Below, piece by piece: positions 16,778 through 25,880 of a stretch of 64,000 bases of DNA. The position numbers and the translations under genes are program-made. The stretch spans positions 121,784 through 185,783 of the forward strand of contig NZ_NQLA01000004.1 in assembly GCF_002252705.1 (NCBI RefSeq). Direction: 5' to 3'. The notes beneath the pieces were generated by a model. It was given only the letters and a program-made list of their open reading frames with translations, was not told where the DNA came from and searched no databases. Source of the stretch: Vulcanococcus limneticus LL (GTDB lineage: Bacteria > Cyanobacteriota > Cyanobacteriia > PCC-6307 > Cyanobiaceae). Numbering within the stretch: position 1 is the first letter of the stretch; each line of letters opens with the position of its first letter.

Positions 16778-17887
16778 TCAATGCCGGAAGGCGCCACACG
16801 GACCAGACCTCCACGGGGTGGTGCACCCACCACCCAAGGTCATCAGGACGAAGCCCAGGCTGGGGAGGGCCAGGGCCACGATCATGGCCAGAACCAGGGC
16901 CGGACGACGCCAGAGCAACATCCATGGCCCCGTTACCAGAGACCGACGCACACCCCTGGCCGAACCACCGGCACAGGCTGCCTGACGGCGGGGCAACCGC
17001 TGCGGGCTCCATTCCGTCTCGATAGGTCGCGGGAGGGCCAGGTCGCCATGGATGGCGATCGCCACGCTGACGTCATCCCCCGTGCCCCAGCGACTCAGGC
17101 GATCCAGCCGCTCACCCAGGGAGGGAACTCCCTCCCCCACTCCAGGAAGCACCAGATCTGCGACAAGATCACGACACCAGGTCAGATAGTCAGCCGTAGC
17201 CCCGCATGACTTTCGGACTCCATCGGTACTGAGCAGCAGGGCGAACGGCGCGCCCGCCCGATCGATCAGCTCAACCCGGGTGCGCGGCGCGAAGGCTGAC
17301 GCAGCATCGTCCTGGCACAAGCTGGCGGTGGTTTCCAATGCCGGCTCGAAGGAGATCTCCTCACCCAGTAGCTCAACCACGCCATCGCTCCCCACACGCA
17401 CCAGGTCCCAATCGCCCAGGCCGGTCACCGCCCACCACTGGGGCGTCAGCACCAGACAACCCAAGGTGCAGCCGTAGGGCAGCGGCGTGAATGGCACCCC
17501 ACGCATCTGGATGCATTGCAGCCAGTGGCGACGGATGGCGGCAACCCAGGCAGCATGGATCTGGTCAGCCACCTCGACGGTGAATCTCTCCTGCCAGTCC
17601 ATGGGGCGGGCTGGCCGATTGAGATTGGTGCTCCGCAGAATGGCCGTCAGGGCCTCCAGAGCCACACGACAGGCCTGTCGCCCGCCCTCCGCGCTAAAGA
17701 AATGGCGCCGATGGCCGTGGCCATCAGCTAAGGCCACCACAGCCACGGGCTGACCATCGGCACTGCGGGCGGTGGCCAGAGCAGCGCTGTCTTGACAGGC
17801 GATGCCTCGCCTGAGATGGGCAGCGCCGGTACGGCTGCAACAGCGCCCATACCGCCAGCTCCACTGAAGATCACTCAGGGCCGCCAC
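16778..17887 (-). CDS. PP2C-type protein phosphatase with C-terminal membrane anchor
   Basis: The 369-residue product has PP2C metal-site motifs: ACQDSAA, VALADGHGH, LLLSTDGVRKSC and GTGDDVSVAIAI. The last 60 residues contain one hydrophobic helix (ALVLAMIVALALPSLGFVLM). It would remove phosphate from Ser/Thr residues. It shares GLGDWDLVRV and the same motif order with the phosphatase at 55048-56610, so the two are paralogues, but no kinase lies next to this copy. The GTG start at 17887 overlaps the end of the upstream J-domain gene by 13 bases, so they are coupled. It converges with the coiled-coil gene, leaving only four bases between stops. Confidence 0.82.
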   Translation of the reverse strand: MAALSDLQWSWRYGRCCSRTGAAHLRRGIACQDSAALATARSADGQPVAVVALADGHGHRRHFFSAEGGRQACRVALEALTAILRSTNLNRPARPMDWQERFTVEVADQIHAAWVAAIRRHWLQCIQMRGVPFTPLPYGCTLGCLVLTPQWWAVTGLGDWDLVRVGSDGVVELLGEEISFEPALETTASLCQDDAASAFAPRTRVELIDRAGAPFALLLSTDGVRKSCGATADYLTWCRDLVADLVLPGVGEGVPSLGERLDRLSRWGTGDDVSVAIAIHGDLALPRPIETEWSPQRLPRRQAACAGGSARGVRRSLVTGPWMLLWRRPALVLAMIVALALPSLGFVLMTLGGGCTTPWRSGPCGAFRH

Positions 17888-18648
17888 CGGCCCATCCTCA
17901 TCACCTCCTGCGACCGCGAACGTGCCCGCACAAACACCACAGCAGCCCGACTGACACTAAGCAAGCCGTAGAAGCAAAAGGCGTAGAACAGCAGATTGCC
18001 GACGCGAAGACTGCGTGGTATCAGGACACCAGCCGCAACTCCAACCACCAATCCTATGGCAACCTTGATATAAAACTCCTTTTGGCGCCGCCGGGTCAGG
18101 CTGTCGCCGATCTCCACCTCCTGCGACTCCCGGAACTCCAAATCACAGACCAGGTGGTCCCGGTTCTCCCGTTCGGGCTGGGTGGGACGGCTGCCATCCG
18201 GCACTGCAGCCACCCGCCGCCAGCTTGAGCCGTTGCCGGCAGCGATGCTGGCGTCATAGGAATCCCGCTGCCGCTGATCCGAGAGCACCGCGTAGGCGCG
18301 GGCGACCTGGTGGAAGCGCGCCACCGCGTCCTCACTGTTCCCATTCCTATCGGGATGCCAGCGCAGGGCCGCCTGGCGGTAGGCCGCCTTAATCGACTCT
18401 CGGTCCGCCTGGGGATCAATTCCCAGCACCTGGTAGTGGCTGGCCAGAGCGGGGCCCGATGGCTGTACCCACACGTCAACGTCCTCTGCCAGGCCGCTGC
18501 TTCGCACGTGGAAATTCAGGTGGCATACGGGGCATTGCACCAGCACCGGCTCAACGCAAAAAGCCACAGACAGCGACCTGCTGCAACCGGGGCAGGGCAT
18601 CACCCGACGGCCTGACTGGGCAGCTTGGTCAGCAACAGGCTCAGCCAT
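17875..18648 (-). CDS. J-domain protein with N-terminal zinc ribbon and C-terminal membrane helices
   Basis: The 257-residue product begins with a CxxC...CxxC zinc-ribbon-like region (about 17-47, CPGC and CPVC). A J domain follows at about 70-133 (YQVLGIDPQADRESIKAAYR with the HPD tripeptide in RWHPDRNG), which stimulates Hsp70 ATPases. Two hydrophobic helices near the C-terminus (about 190-235) should anchor it in the membrane. It is not a full DnaJ: the Gly/Phe and Cys-rich central domains are absent. It is coupled to the PP2C phosphatase gene, a pairing that suggests a chaperone linked to phospho-signalling (inference). An Hsp70-like protein without its own DnaJ is encoded at 35414-36979. 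Confidence 0.85.
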   Translation of the reverse strand: MAEPVADQAAQSGRRVMPCPGCSRSLSVAFCVEPVLVQCPVCHLNFHVRSSGLAEDVDVWVQPSGPALASHYQVLGIDPQADRESIKAAYRQAALRWHPDRNGNSEDAVARFHQVARAYAVLSDQRQRDSYDASIAAGNGSSWRRVAAVPDGSRPTQPERENRDHLVCDLEFRESQEVEIGDSLTRRRQKEFYIKVAIGLVVGVAAGVLIPRSLRVGNLLFYAFCFYGLLSVSRAAVVFVRARSRSQEVMRMGRWRP

Positions 18649-18754
18649 CGTGGGGCGGCAGATCGGCAGCTTGGTTCAGGCTCGCCCGTGGCACGCACCC
18701 ATCCTGGGACAAGCGGGGCCCGGCATCATCCCCTCCTGTACTTCGCCATTCCCC

Positions 18755-19666
18755 GTGCCTCCGATCCACTCCCCCACCCCGTGCGGCTTCCTGGTGCTCG
18801 ACAAGCCCGCGGGCCTCACATCCCATGGCTGCGTCAGCCGGGTGCGGCGGGCCTACGGGCTGAAGCGGGTGGGCCACGGCGGCACCCTCGATCCGGCCGT
18901 CACCGGCGTGCTGCCGATCGCCGTGGGGGCCGCCACCCGCCTCTTGCCCTACCTCGATGGCGCCAAGGCCTATCGGGGCGTGGTGCAGCTGGGCCTCACC
19001 ACCACAACGGACGACCTGGCCGGCGAGGCGCTGGAGCGCCTCGCCGTGCCGGCCGCCACGGCCGCGGAGCTGGAGCTGGCCCTGGCGCCCTTCCGCGGCG
19101 CCATCCGGCAGCGGCCACCCCAGGTGTCGGCCGTGCATGTGGACGGCGAGCGGGCCTATGCCCGTGCCCGCCGTGGCGAGCAGCTGGAGCTGGCCGAGCG
19201 GGCGGTGACGATCGAGCGCCTGGAGCTGCTGGGCTGGGATCCGGCCACGGGCCGGTTGGAGCTGGCGGTGGCCTGCTCCGCCGGCACCTACATCCGCTCC
19301 CTGGCCCGGGACCTGGGGGCGGCCCTGGGCTGTGGCGGCTGCCTGGCCAGCCTGCGGCGCACCGCCGCCCTGGGCTTCCAGCTGGAGCAGGCCGTGCCCC
19401 TTGAGCTGCTGGAGCAGAGCCCGCCCCCGGCATTGCTGGATCCGCTGGCGGTGCTGGCCCACCTGCCCCTGCACCGGCTGGCGGAAGCGGATCTGGCGGG
19501 CTGGCGCTGCGGCCGCAGCCAGGCGGCCTCCGGGGAGCTGGTGGGGTCCCTGGTGGAGGGCGACCCCGTGGTGGTGGTCGGCCCGGATGGCAACCTGGCC
19601 GGCATGGCCCGGGCCCTCGCCGATGGCCAGCTGCAGCCCCGCCTGGTGCTCGATGCCAGCGGCTGA
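18755..19666 (+). CDS. truB: tRNA pseudouridine-55 synthase
   Basis: The 303-residue enzyme converts U55 in the T-loop of tRNAs to pseudouridine. The family motifs are present: [20 protein letters not shown] near the start, [16 protein letters not shown] with the catalytic Asp, the [10 protein letters not shown] strand, [18 protein letters not shown], and [15 protein letters not shown]. The C-terminal extension (about 210-300) is PUA-like. GTG at 18755 was chosen because the conserved region begins a few residues later; an in-frame start further upstream would run into the divergent J-domain promoter. yebC follows after 41 bases, suggesting a translation-related transcript. Confidence 0.92.
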   Translation: MPPIHSPTPCGFLVLDKPAGLTSHGCVSRVRRAYGLKRVGHGGTLDPAVTGVLPIAVGAATRLLPYLDGAKAYRGVVQLGLTTTTDDLAGEALERLAVPAATAAELELALAPFRGAIRQRPPQVSAVHVDGERAYARARRGEQLELAERAVTIERLELLGWDPATGRLELAVACSAGTYIRSLARDLGAALGCGGCLASLRRTAALGFQLEQAVPLELLEQSPPPALLDPLAVLAHLPLHRLAEADLAGWRCGRSQAASGELVGSLVEGDPVVVVGPDGNLAGMARALADGQLQPRLVLDASG

Positions 19667-19707
19667 GGCCCGGGCCAGCCCACCCTTCGCGCGATTCCCC
19701 AACACCC

Positions 19708-20478
19708 ATGGCCGGCCACAGCAGATGGGCCCAGATCAAGCGCACCAAGGCCGTCGTGGACGCCAAGCGGGGCGCGCTCTTCACCCGGCTGGGTCGGGAG
19801 ATCACGGTGGCGGCCCGGGGTGGCGCCGACCCCGCCGGCAACTTCCAGCTGCGCACCGCCATCGAGAAGGCCAAGGCGGGGCGGCTACCCGCCGCCAACA
19901 TCGAGCGGGCGATCGCCAAGGGCTGCGGCCAGGCGGGAGGCGGCGACCAGTTTGAGGCGGTGCGCTACGAGGGCTATGGGCCCGGCGGCGTGGCCGTACT
20001 GATCGAATCCCTCACCGACAACAGGAACCGCGCCGCCGCCGAGATCCGCCTGGCCTTCAGCAAGAACGGCGGCAACCTGGGCGAAACGGGCTGCGTGGGC
20101 TACCTGTTCGAGCACCGCTCGGTGGTGCGGCTGGAGCAGGCCAACCTCTCCGAGGAGGCCCTGCTCGAGGGCCTGCTCGAGCTGGAGGCCCAAGGGGGGC
20201 CGGTGCCCCTGGGCTACGAGCTCGATCCCGAGGGAGCGGAGGTGCTGGGCGGCTTCACCGACCTCGAAGCCCTGCAGGACGGGCTGCGCCGCCTCGGTTG
20301 GCCGGTGGCCAGCTGGGAGCACCGCTGGATCGCCCAGACCCCCTGCAGGCTGGAGGATTCAACCGACCTGGCCCGCTGCCTCAGACTGCTCGATGCCCTC
20401 GAAGAGCTCGACGACGTGCGCAGCGTGACCTCCAACCTGGAGGCCGATGAGGCGCTGTTGCAGGCGGCGCTCACCTGA
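19708..20478 (+). CDS. yebC: YebC/PmpR-family protein
   Basis: The 256-residue product starts with the family signature [20 protein letters not shown] (usually AGHSKWANIKHRK) and keeps the middle motifs [34 protein letters not shown] and FEHRSVV, with a low-complexity acidic C-terminus. Length is normal. YebC proteins were described as DNA-binding regulators; more recent work links members to relief of ribosome stalling at proline-rich stretches. Lying just behind truB fits a translation role, but the sequence does not decide between the two. Confidence 0.92.
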   Translation: MAGHSRWAQIKRTKAVVDAKRGALFTRLGREITVAARGGADPAGNFQLRTAIEKAKAGRLPAANIERAIAKGCGQAGGGDQFEAVRYEGYGPGGVAVLIESLTDNRNRAAAEIRLAFSKNGGNLGETGCVGYLFEHRSVVRLEQANLSEEALLEGLLELEAQGGPVPLGYELDPEGAEVLGGFTDLEALQDGLRRLGWPVASWEHRWIAQTPCRLEDSTDLARCLRLLDALEELDDVRSVTSNLEADEALLQAALT

Positions 20479-20545
20479 GGGGCGGAGGCCGCCGGAGCAT
20501 CCGCTCAGATCAAACAACTCAGATCAACCAGCTCTGAGCAGGCAG

Positions 20546-21343
20546 TCAGAGCAGGGCGGCGGCCTCGGCGTCCGCCAGCACCTGCAGCCGCGGGTGGCGC
20601 CGCAGCCAGCTGGCCGGCAGCTCGGGGCTGGGGGGCTCCCGCAGGACACGGCGCAGGATCTCCGCCTTCGCACCACCGCTCACCACCAGCACCAGCCGCT
20701 CGGCCTCCAGCAGCTCCTTCAGGCCCACGGTGATGGCGCGCTCGGGCACAGCCGCCGGGTCGTCGCCGAAGCCGGGGGCGTTCTGCTGGCGGGTGGCCGC
20801 CGCCAGCAGAACGCAGCGGCACGCCGCCTGGGGGCCGCAGGGGGGCTCGTTGAAACCCACATGGCCATTGCTGCCCAGGCCCAACAGCTGCAGACCCAGC
20901 CCCCCCGCATCGGTGATCGCCGCGGCGTAGCGGTGCGCCTCAGCCTCCGGATCGGCCGTCAGGCCGTCGGGGAGACACAGCTGGGCGGGCGCCAGCCCCA
21001 GCGGCTCGCCGAGGGCCGCTGCCATGGTGGCAGCGAAGGAGCGGGGATCGGCCGGCCCGAGGCCCACGTATTCATCGAGGTTGAAGCTGCGCCAGTGGGC
21101 CAGGAGCTCGGTGCGCTCCCCAGCCGGCAGGGCCGCCAGGGCCTGGCGCAGAGCGGCATACACGGGCTCCATGGTGCGACCGGTGGCGAGCCCCAGGGGC
21201 CGCTGGCTCAGGCCCAGGGCGCGATCCCGCAGGGCAGCCAGCAGCAGCCCGGCCACGCGACGGCCCAGGGCCTCGGGCCCAGGCTCCACGGCCAGGCGGA
21301 TGGGCGCGGCCGATGGGCCGAGCTCCAGGCTGGTGCTGGGCAT
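20546..21343 (-). CDS. nagB: glucosamine-6-phosphate deaminase
   Basis: The 265-residue product is a NagB-type sugar-phosphate isomerase that converts glucosamine-6-phosphate to fructose-6-phosphate and ammonia. Visible motifs are LATGRTMEPVYAAL, SFNLDEYVGL with the catalytic Asp, and GLGSNGHVGFNEP, which distinguishes NagB from 6-phosphogluconolactonase. Its ATG overlaps the stop of the SpoIID-like gene by one base (TGATG), so the two are translationally coupled. This suggests coordination of amino-sugar recycling with cell-wall remodelling (inference). Confidence 0.85.
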   Translation of the reverse strand: MPSTSLELGPSAAPIRLAVEPGPEALGRRVAGLLLAALRDRALGLSQRPLGLATGRTMEPVYAALRQALAALPAGERTELLAHWRSFNLDEYVGLGPADPRSFAATMAAALGEPLGLAPAQLCLPDGLTADPEAEAHRYAAAITDAGGLGLQLLGLGSNGHVGFNEPPCGPQAACRCVLLAAATRQQNAPGFGDDPAAVPERAITVGLKELLEAERLVLVVSGGAKAEILRRVLREPPSPELPASWLRRHPRLQVLADAEAAALL

Positions 21344-22842
21344 CAGCGGCGCCCGCCGGCCGGCAGCGCCGTGGCCGTGGAGCCGGTGTCCCCACGGCCC
21401 TCGAATCCCGTGGCCAGAGCCAGGCCGGGCACCTCGGTGTAGGGCTGCAGGCGCGCACCGCGGTAGTAGTGGCGCAGGATCTGCTCGAAGCCGGTGCCCC
21501 GGCTGGCCATCGCAAAGGCCCCCCACTGGCTCATGCCGACGCCATGGCCGAAGCCCCGGCCCACGGCCACCAGCAGCTGGGGAGCGGGCACCGCCGCGGG
21601 CAGTCGCGTCGTGGCCGGCAACGGCAGGGGCGTGGACGCATCCAGCGGCCCCTGGCCGGGCAAGGTCAGGGCGCCGGATCCGACGGTGAGCGGGCCGGCC
21701 TCGAGGCCCGGCAGCGACAGCGCCGTGGGGCCAGGCAGCAGCGGCTGCAGCTCGAAGCGCACGAAGGTGCTCTTCAGCCCCAGGCGGCTGCGCAGCTGGG
21801 GACCCGTGAGCACCAACTGGCCGGCGGGGCCCAGCACCCGCGCCTGCTTGACGCGACCGCTGGCGGTGGTGGCCAGCACCTGGATCGCCGCCACCCCGCC
21901 GATCTCGGCAAAGGCCCGGCGCAGCAGGGTGGGATCCAGGGGCTGGCGCCACTCCCGCACCGGCGAGGTCTGGTCAAAGTCCGGCACGCTCACCAGGTAG
22001 GGCAGCTGGCGGGGCCAGAGGTCGCCGCTGCTCTCGGTGACGCCCCCGGCGCTGCTGTGGAACACCGCGTCGATCAGGCTGTCGCCGTAAGTGAGCACCA
22101 GGCCGCGGGTGTCGGCCACGGCGGCGCGGGTCGAGGCGGTCTCGGCCTCCAGACCCTTGTACACCTGGCTGGCAACGGTGGCCTTGAGGTCGAAGGCGGA
22201 GCCGGGCTTGCGGCCCTTGAGGGCGTAGGTGCGGGCGGCCACCGCCTGGGCCCGCAGCGCGTCCAGGGGCCAGCTGGCCGGCATCTCGCTGCCGACCACG
22301 CTGGGCAGGTAGGTCTCGAGCGGCACCACGTTGATCGCCTGCAGCTGCTCGCTGGCCGTCCGGATTTGCAGACGGCCGCGGTAGCGCCGCTTCTGCAGCC
22401 ACAGGGCCGGGTCGGAGTCGGCCGAGGCAACCGGCTCCAGCCAGAGCTCGCTGAGCCGGACGGGCAACGGCAGCGACTCGGTCCGGGCCTGGCCTGGCAC
22501 CGGCAGCGCGCCCGGTGCCGCCGCTACGACGGGATCGGGCTCCGCCTCCACCTGGCCGGCCCGCCAGCGCAGCCGCAGCGGCCGCTCTCCTGAGATCACC
22601 AGCAGCGCCTTGCCACTGCCATCGCGCAGCCGCAGGCGGGTGGCGCCGGCAGCCCGCACCGTGAGGGCCGGACCCTCCTGCAGCAGCACCCGCAACTCGG
22701 GGGATGGGGCCGCGTCACTACGCCCCGCGGCCCTCGCCGGATCCAGCACCAGCAGAGCCTCTGGAACCAGCGGTGCCAGCAGGGCCAGCCCAGCCAGGGG
22801 CGCTGCCAGAACAGCCCTGCGCAGGGGCCAGGGCCTGGCCAT
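21343..22842 (-). CDS. SpoIID/LytB-domain protein, exported
   Basis: The 499-residue product has an N-terminal signal sequence ([20 protein letters not shown], cleavage likely near ARAA) and a SpoIID/LytB core at about 165-340: [34 protein letters not shown] and [17 protein letters not shown] late [19 protein letters not shown] motif is typical of the family. SpoIID in Bacillus is a lytic transglycosylase acting on denuded glycan strands; cyanobacterial homologues are uncharacterised but presumably act on periplasmic peptidoglycan. ATG at 22842 gives a clean signal peptide; ATG at 22890 is possible. It overlaps nagB at its 3' end. Confidence 0.88.
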   Translation of the reverse strand: MARPWPLRRAVLAAPLAGLALLAPLVPEALLVLDPARAAGRSDAAPSPELRVLLQEGPALTVRAAGATRLRLRDGSGKALLVISGERPLRLRWRAGQVEAEPDPVVAAAPGALPVPGQARTESLPLPVRLSELWLEPVASADSDPALWLQKRRYRGRLQIRTASEQLQAINVVPLETYLPSVVGSEMPASWPLDALRAQAVAARTYALKGRKPGSAFDLKATVASQVYKGLEAETASTRAAVADTRGLVLTYGDSLIDAVFHSSAGGVTESSGDLWPRQLPYLVSVPDFDQTSPVREWRQPLDPTLLRRAFAEIGGVAAIQVLATTASGRVKQARVLGPAGQLVLTGPQLRSRLGLKSTFVRFELQPLLPGPTALSLPGLEAGPLTVGSGALTLPGQGPLDASTPLPLPATTRLPAAVPAPQLLVAVGRGFGHGVGMSQWGAFAMASRGTGFEQILRHYYRGARLQPYTEVPGLALATGFEGRGDTGSTATALPAGGRR

Positions 22843-23033
22843 GGCGGCATGGCGTACTGCGTGGCGCAGTGGGTCGCGCTGGCTCGGCATGCGGCTGGCC
22901 CCATCCCCTGGTCGGCAGGCCATTGTGGCCGCCGCCGGCGGGGGACGCCAGGGGGCCGGAGCGGCAGGCGGCCAGAGCCGCCCGCCGCGGCGTGGGAGCA
23001 TGCAACCTTGAGCATCGGGGAGATCCCAAGGCC

Positions 23034-24050
23034 GTGCAGGTCACCTTCCTGGGCACCAGCTCCGGCGTTCCCACCCGCTCCCGCAATGTGTCGGCGGTGG
23101 CGCTGCGACTGCCCCAGCGCGCCGAGCTGTGGCTGTTCGACTGTGGCGAGGGCACCCAGCACCAGTTCTTGCGCAGCGAGCTGCGGGTGAGCCAGCTGAG
23201 CCGGATCTTCATCACCCACATGCACGGCGATCACGTGTTCGGTCTGCCTGGGCTACTGGCCAGCCTGGGGCTGGCGGGCACCTGCAGCGGCATCGATCTC
23301 TACGGCCCCGACCCCCTGCGCGACTACCTGGAGGGGGTGCTGCGCACCAGCTCCACCCGCATCGGCTATCCGCTGCGCAGCCACCGGGTGAAGGAGTCGG
23401 CCCACACGGGCGCCCTGCTACTCGACGACGACGACATCACCGTGCGCTGCACCCCCCTCACCCACCGGGTGCCGGCCTACGCCTACCGGGTGGACCAGAA
23501 ACCCCGGGCCGGACGCTTCGACGTGGAGCAGGCCAAGGCGCTGGGCATCCCGCCGGGTCCGATCTACGCCGAACTCAAGGCGGGGCGCAGGGTGACCCTC
23601 GACGACGGCCGCATCATCAACGGCGCCAGTCTCTGCGGCCCGGAGCGCCCGGGCTGCAGCCTGGTGTATTGCACCGACACGGTGTTCTGCGAGGCGGCCG
23701 TAGAGCTGGCAGCAGGCGCTGACCTGCTGATCCACGAGAGCACCTTCGCCCACGCCGAGGCAGAGATGGCCTTCCAGCGCCAGCACTCCACCAGCACCAT
23801 GGCGGCCCAGACGGCCCTGGCGGCCGGCGTGAAGCAGCTGGCCCTCACCCACCTGAGCCCGCGCTACATGCCGGGCAACGCCGTCACCCCCGACGACCTG
23901 CTGGCCGAGGCGCGGGCGATCTTTCCCAACACTGTGCTGGCCAAGGATTTCCTCAGCCTCGAGCTGGCCGCCCCGGAGCCCGATCCAGGGACGGCCCAGG
24001 CGGGTGAGTCCGCGGCGGACCCAGCCACCACCGCAAGCTCCAGGCCATGA
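23034..24050 (+). CDS. rnz: ribonuclease Z (tRNA 3'-endonuclease)
   Basis: The 338-residue metallo-beta-lactamase-fold enzyme trims the 3' trailer of tRNA precursors. Motifs seen are [16 protein letters not shown] at the start, the zinc site [50 protein letters not shown] with the late His, and LTHLSPRY. A 30-residue Ala/Pro-rich tail follows. The GTG at 23034 places the first conserved strand two residues in; the sequence upstream is not conserved-looking. The gene diverges from the SpoIID-like gene across about 190 bases in which I see no further gene. Confidence 0.93.
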   Translation: MQVTFLGTSSGVPTRSRNVSAVALRLPQRAELWLFDCGEGTQHQFLRSELRVSQLSRIFITHMHGDHVFGLPGLLASLGLAGTCSGIDLYGPDPLRDYLEGVLRTSSTRIGYPLRSHRVKESAHTGALLLDDDDITVRCTPLTHRVPAYAYRVDQKPRAGRFDVEQAKALGIPPGPIYAELKAGRRVTLDDGRIINGASLCGPERPGCSLVYCTDTVFCEAAVELAAGADLLIHESTFAHAEAEMAFQRQHSTSTMAAQTALAAGVKQLALTHLSPRYMPGNAVTPDDLLAEARAIFPNTVLAKDFLSLELAAPEPDPGTAQAGESAADPATTASSRP

Positions 24051-24178
24051 GCCCGAAGGCCCCGGGCCTGTGGCTGCAACACTTCGTGATTGCCTCGGTG
24101 ATTCCGTCCCGGGGGGCCCATTCCCCGTGATACAAGGGCTCAGGTGCGGTGATGACCGCCTACTTGCCGGCTTCTTCC

Positions 24179-24691
24179 ATGGCCTCTTTCTTCTCCTCCG
24201 CGCGTCGGGTCCTGACCCGGGCCCTGCTGGTTCTACCCCTGGCCCTGTTGGTCTGTTTCGCCGGTGCGGCCAATGCCGCCCAGTGGACTGCGGAGCAGCT
24301 CACTGTGCCCGCCGGGCCCGATGGCTCCCTGGTCACCTTCAGCGAACAGGAGATCAAGGCCGGTCGCAAGATCTTCAACAGCAGCTGTGGTGAGTGCCAC
24401 GCCGGCGGCATCACCAAGACCAATCAGAACGTGGGCCTCGACCCCGAGACCCTGGCCCTGGCTACCCCCGCCCGCGACAACGTCGACGCCCTGGTCGACT
24501 ACCTCAAGGACCCCACCTCCTACGACGGCGAATACAGCATCTCGGACGTGCACCCGAGCCTGCGCAGCAGCGATGTATTCGTGAAGATGCGCGATCTCAA
24601 TGACGATGACCTGCGACTGATCGCCGGCTACATCCTGGTGTCTCCCAAGGTGCAGGGCCTCCAATGGGGCGGCGGCAAGATCTACTTCTGA
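24179..24691 (+). CDS. psbV: photosystem II cytochrome c550
   Basis: The 170-residue precursor has a signal peptide (RRVLTRALLVLPLALLVCFA, cleavage after ANA-A) directing it to the thylakoid lumen. The mature protein binds haem through CGECH and supports the oxygen-evolving cluster of photosystem II together with PsbO and PsbU. The C-terminus (QGLQWGGGKIYF) is typical for PsbV. ATG at 24179 gives a normal signal peptide; upstream GTG/ATG codons at 24149-24154 would extend it by 9-10 residues. A strong terminator follows 50 bases after the stop, so it is probably monocistronic. Confidence 0.96.
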   Translation: MASFFSSARRVLTRALLVLPLALLVCFAGAANAAQWTAEQLTVPAGPDGSLVTFSEQEIKAGRKIFNSSCGECHAGGITKTNQNVGLDPETLALATPARDNVDALVDYLKDPTSYDGEYSISDVHPSLRSSDVFVKMRDLNDDDLRLIAGYILVSPKVQGLQWGGGKIYF

Positions 24692-24737
24692 TCGCCTCCC
24701 AGGCCCCAGGGTTCGCCCTGGAGCACACCACCGATCA

Positions 24738-24766
24738 AGGGGGCTGACCACAGCCCCCCTTTTTTA
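24738..24766 (+). terminator. intrinsic terminator of psbV
   Basis: A GC-rich stem AGGGGGCTG / CAGCCCCC with a short loop is followed by a run of seven T. It lies about 50 bases after the psbV stop on the plus strand. Confidence 0.85.
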
Positions 24767-24858
24767 TGGCCCGTTGTCTGTGCCAGTTGTCCGCTGCAGT
24801 GGCCCTCGCCCGTGGGCCGTGGCGGGAGTCCGCCGCGGCCGGTGGGGCGGGCAGGCAC

Positions 24859-25224
24859 TCAATCCGCCGGGACAGAGGGTGCCACGTTGGCGGGATCGAG
24901 AGAGTGCGGATGCTTGCTGTACCACCACTCCTGTAGGGGCCCCTGCAGCCGCTGGGAGAACAGGGTGAGCACGGTGCGGGTGGGCCGGGAGCCTGGCTGC
25001 AGCAGCTCCACGGCGTAGGAGGGGCAGCGGCGGGCCGCCAGGTCGGGTACGAAGCGACGGCCGATCCGGCGCCAGCTGGGCTCCTTGCTGCGCCAGGCCA
25101 GGCGGCAGCAGGGCCAGGGCAACTCATCCCGATCAAACAGCCGGCAACAGGGGCCCAGCACCCGGAAGCTGTACTGACCGCCCGGACTGGTGTGCTCACT
25201 GCCCGGCGCAAACAGCTCCCGCAC
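24859..25224 (-). CDS. conserved-looking hypothetical protein downstream of petF
   Basis: The product (121 residues from GTG at 25224) is soluble and basic, rich in Arg, Pro and Trp, with five cysteines. It contains segments such as YSFRVLGPCCRLFDRDELPW, CCRLAWRSKEPSWRRIGRRF and LQGPLQEWWYSKHPHS that look like a real, structured protein. The frame stays open up to 25359, but that extension would read through the petF terminator at 25306-25328, so the start must lie below it; GTG at 25260 or 25224 is likely. I do not recognise the family. The CC pairs might bind metal, but the spacing fits no motif I know. Confidence 0.6.
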   Translation of the reverse strand: MRELFAPGSEHTSPGGQYSFRVLGPCCRLFDRDELPWPCCRLAWRSKEPSWRRIGRRFVPDLAARRCPSYAVELLQPGSRPTRTVLTLFSQRLQGPLQEWWYSKHPHSLDPANVAPSVPAD

Positions 25225-25305
25225 CTGGGCAGGGGAGGAGCCAGAGGGAGCCAGGGCCACGGCAGTCGCGCGAGTCGTCGGGGAATGCCCCAGGGGGCGG
25301 GTGAC

Positions 25306-25328
25306 AAAAAAACCACCCCGCGGGGTGG
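25306..25328 (-). terminator. intrinsic terminator of petF
   Basis: Read on the minus strand, the 16-base perfect palindrome CCACCCCGCGGGGTGG is followed by seven T. It lies about 80 bases behind the petF stop and upstream of the hypothetical gene, so it should isolate the abundant ferredoxin transcript. Confidence 0.88.
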
Positions 25329-25353
25329 CAGAGCAGCTGATAGCCAGTAAGGC

Positions 25354-25396
25354 GGGCATTGCCTGCGACCCCTGTCGGGGCCAGCGGGCAATGCCC
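25354..25396 (-). other. nested hairpin just behind petF
   Basis: Two perfect 10-base arms (25354-25363 and 25387-25396) enclose a second small CCCC/GGGG stem. The structure begins 10 bases after the petF stop and lies upstream of the terminator. It has no T-run of its own, so it more likely protects the mRNA 3' end than terminates transcription (inference). Confidence 0.55.
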
Positions 25397-25405
25397 CCAG
25401 GGAGC

Positions 25406-25705
25406 TCAGTAGAGCTCTTCTTCAGCGTGGGTCTTGATGGTCACGTCGCTGGTGGGATAGGCGACGCAGGTCAGCACGAAGCCGGCCTCGATCTGATCGT
25501 CGTCCAGGAAGCTTTGATCCGACTGGTCCACGGTGCCGGAGACCAGCTTGCCGGCGCAGGTGCTACAGGCACCGGCACGGCAGGAGTAGGGGAGGTCAAT
25601 GCCCTGCTCTTCAGCGGCGTCGAGGATGTACTGGTCGTCAGGAACCTCGATGGTCTTGTTGAGGCCTTCGCTCTCGCTGATGAGGGTGACCTTGTAGGAA
25701 GCCAT
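25406..25705 (-). CDS. petF: [2Fe-2S] plant-type ferredoxin
   Basis: The 99-residue electron carrier receives electrons from photosystem I and passes them to FNR, the thioredoxin reductase and other reductases. The cluster ligands are in the standard spacing: CRAGACSTC followed by the fourth Cys in GFVLTC. It starts [10 protein letters not shown] and ends in the acidic EEELY, both typical. The gene is separately transcribed: about 175 bases of non-coding DNA precede it, and a terminator follows. The ferredoxin-dependent thioredoxin reductase subunit ftrV is at 38015. Confidence 0.97.
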   Translation of the reverse strand: MASYKVTLISESEGLNKTIEVPDDQYILDAAEEQGIDLPYSCRAGACSTCAGKLVSGTVDQSDQSFLDDDQIEAGFVLTCVAYPTSDVTIKTHAEEELY

Positions 25706-25880
25706 GGAAGGGATTGGGGCTCACGGAACCTGGAGAATGCTCCGGGTCCGTAGGACGCCACCTTCCTACATCCGCCGGGGTGGCTTCCTGCGGATCTGGG
25801 CACCAGAAGCCGGGAAGCCCAATCAAAGGGTGGGCACAGATCAGCGTGCCTTATGCAACACCAGCAGCCGCCTGGAGCGG

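Noticed and set aside
25225..25359. N-terminal extension of the hypothetical protein behind petF
   Set aside because: It would translate through the petF terminator hairpin and U-tract, so a later start was used.
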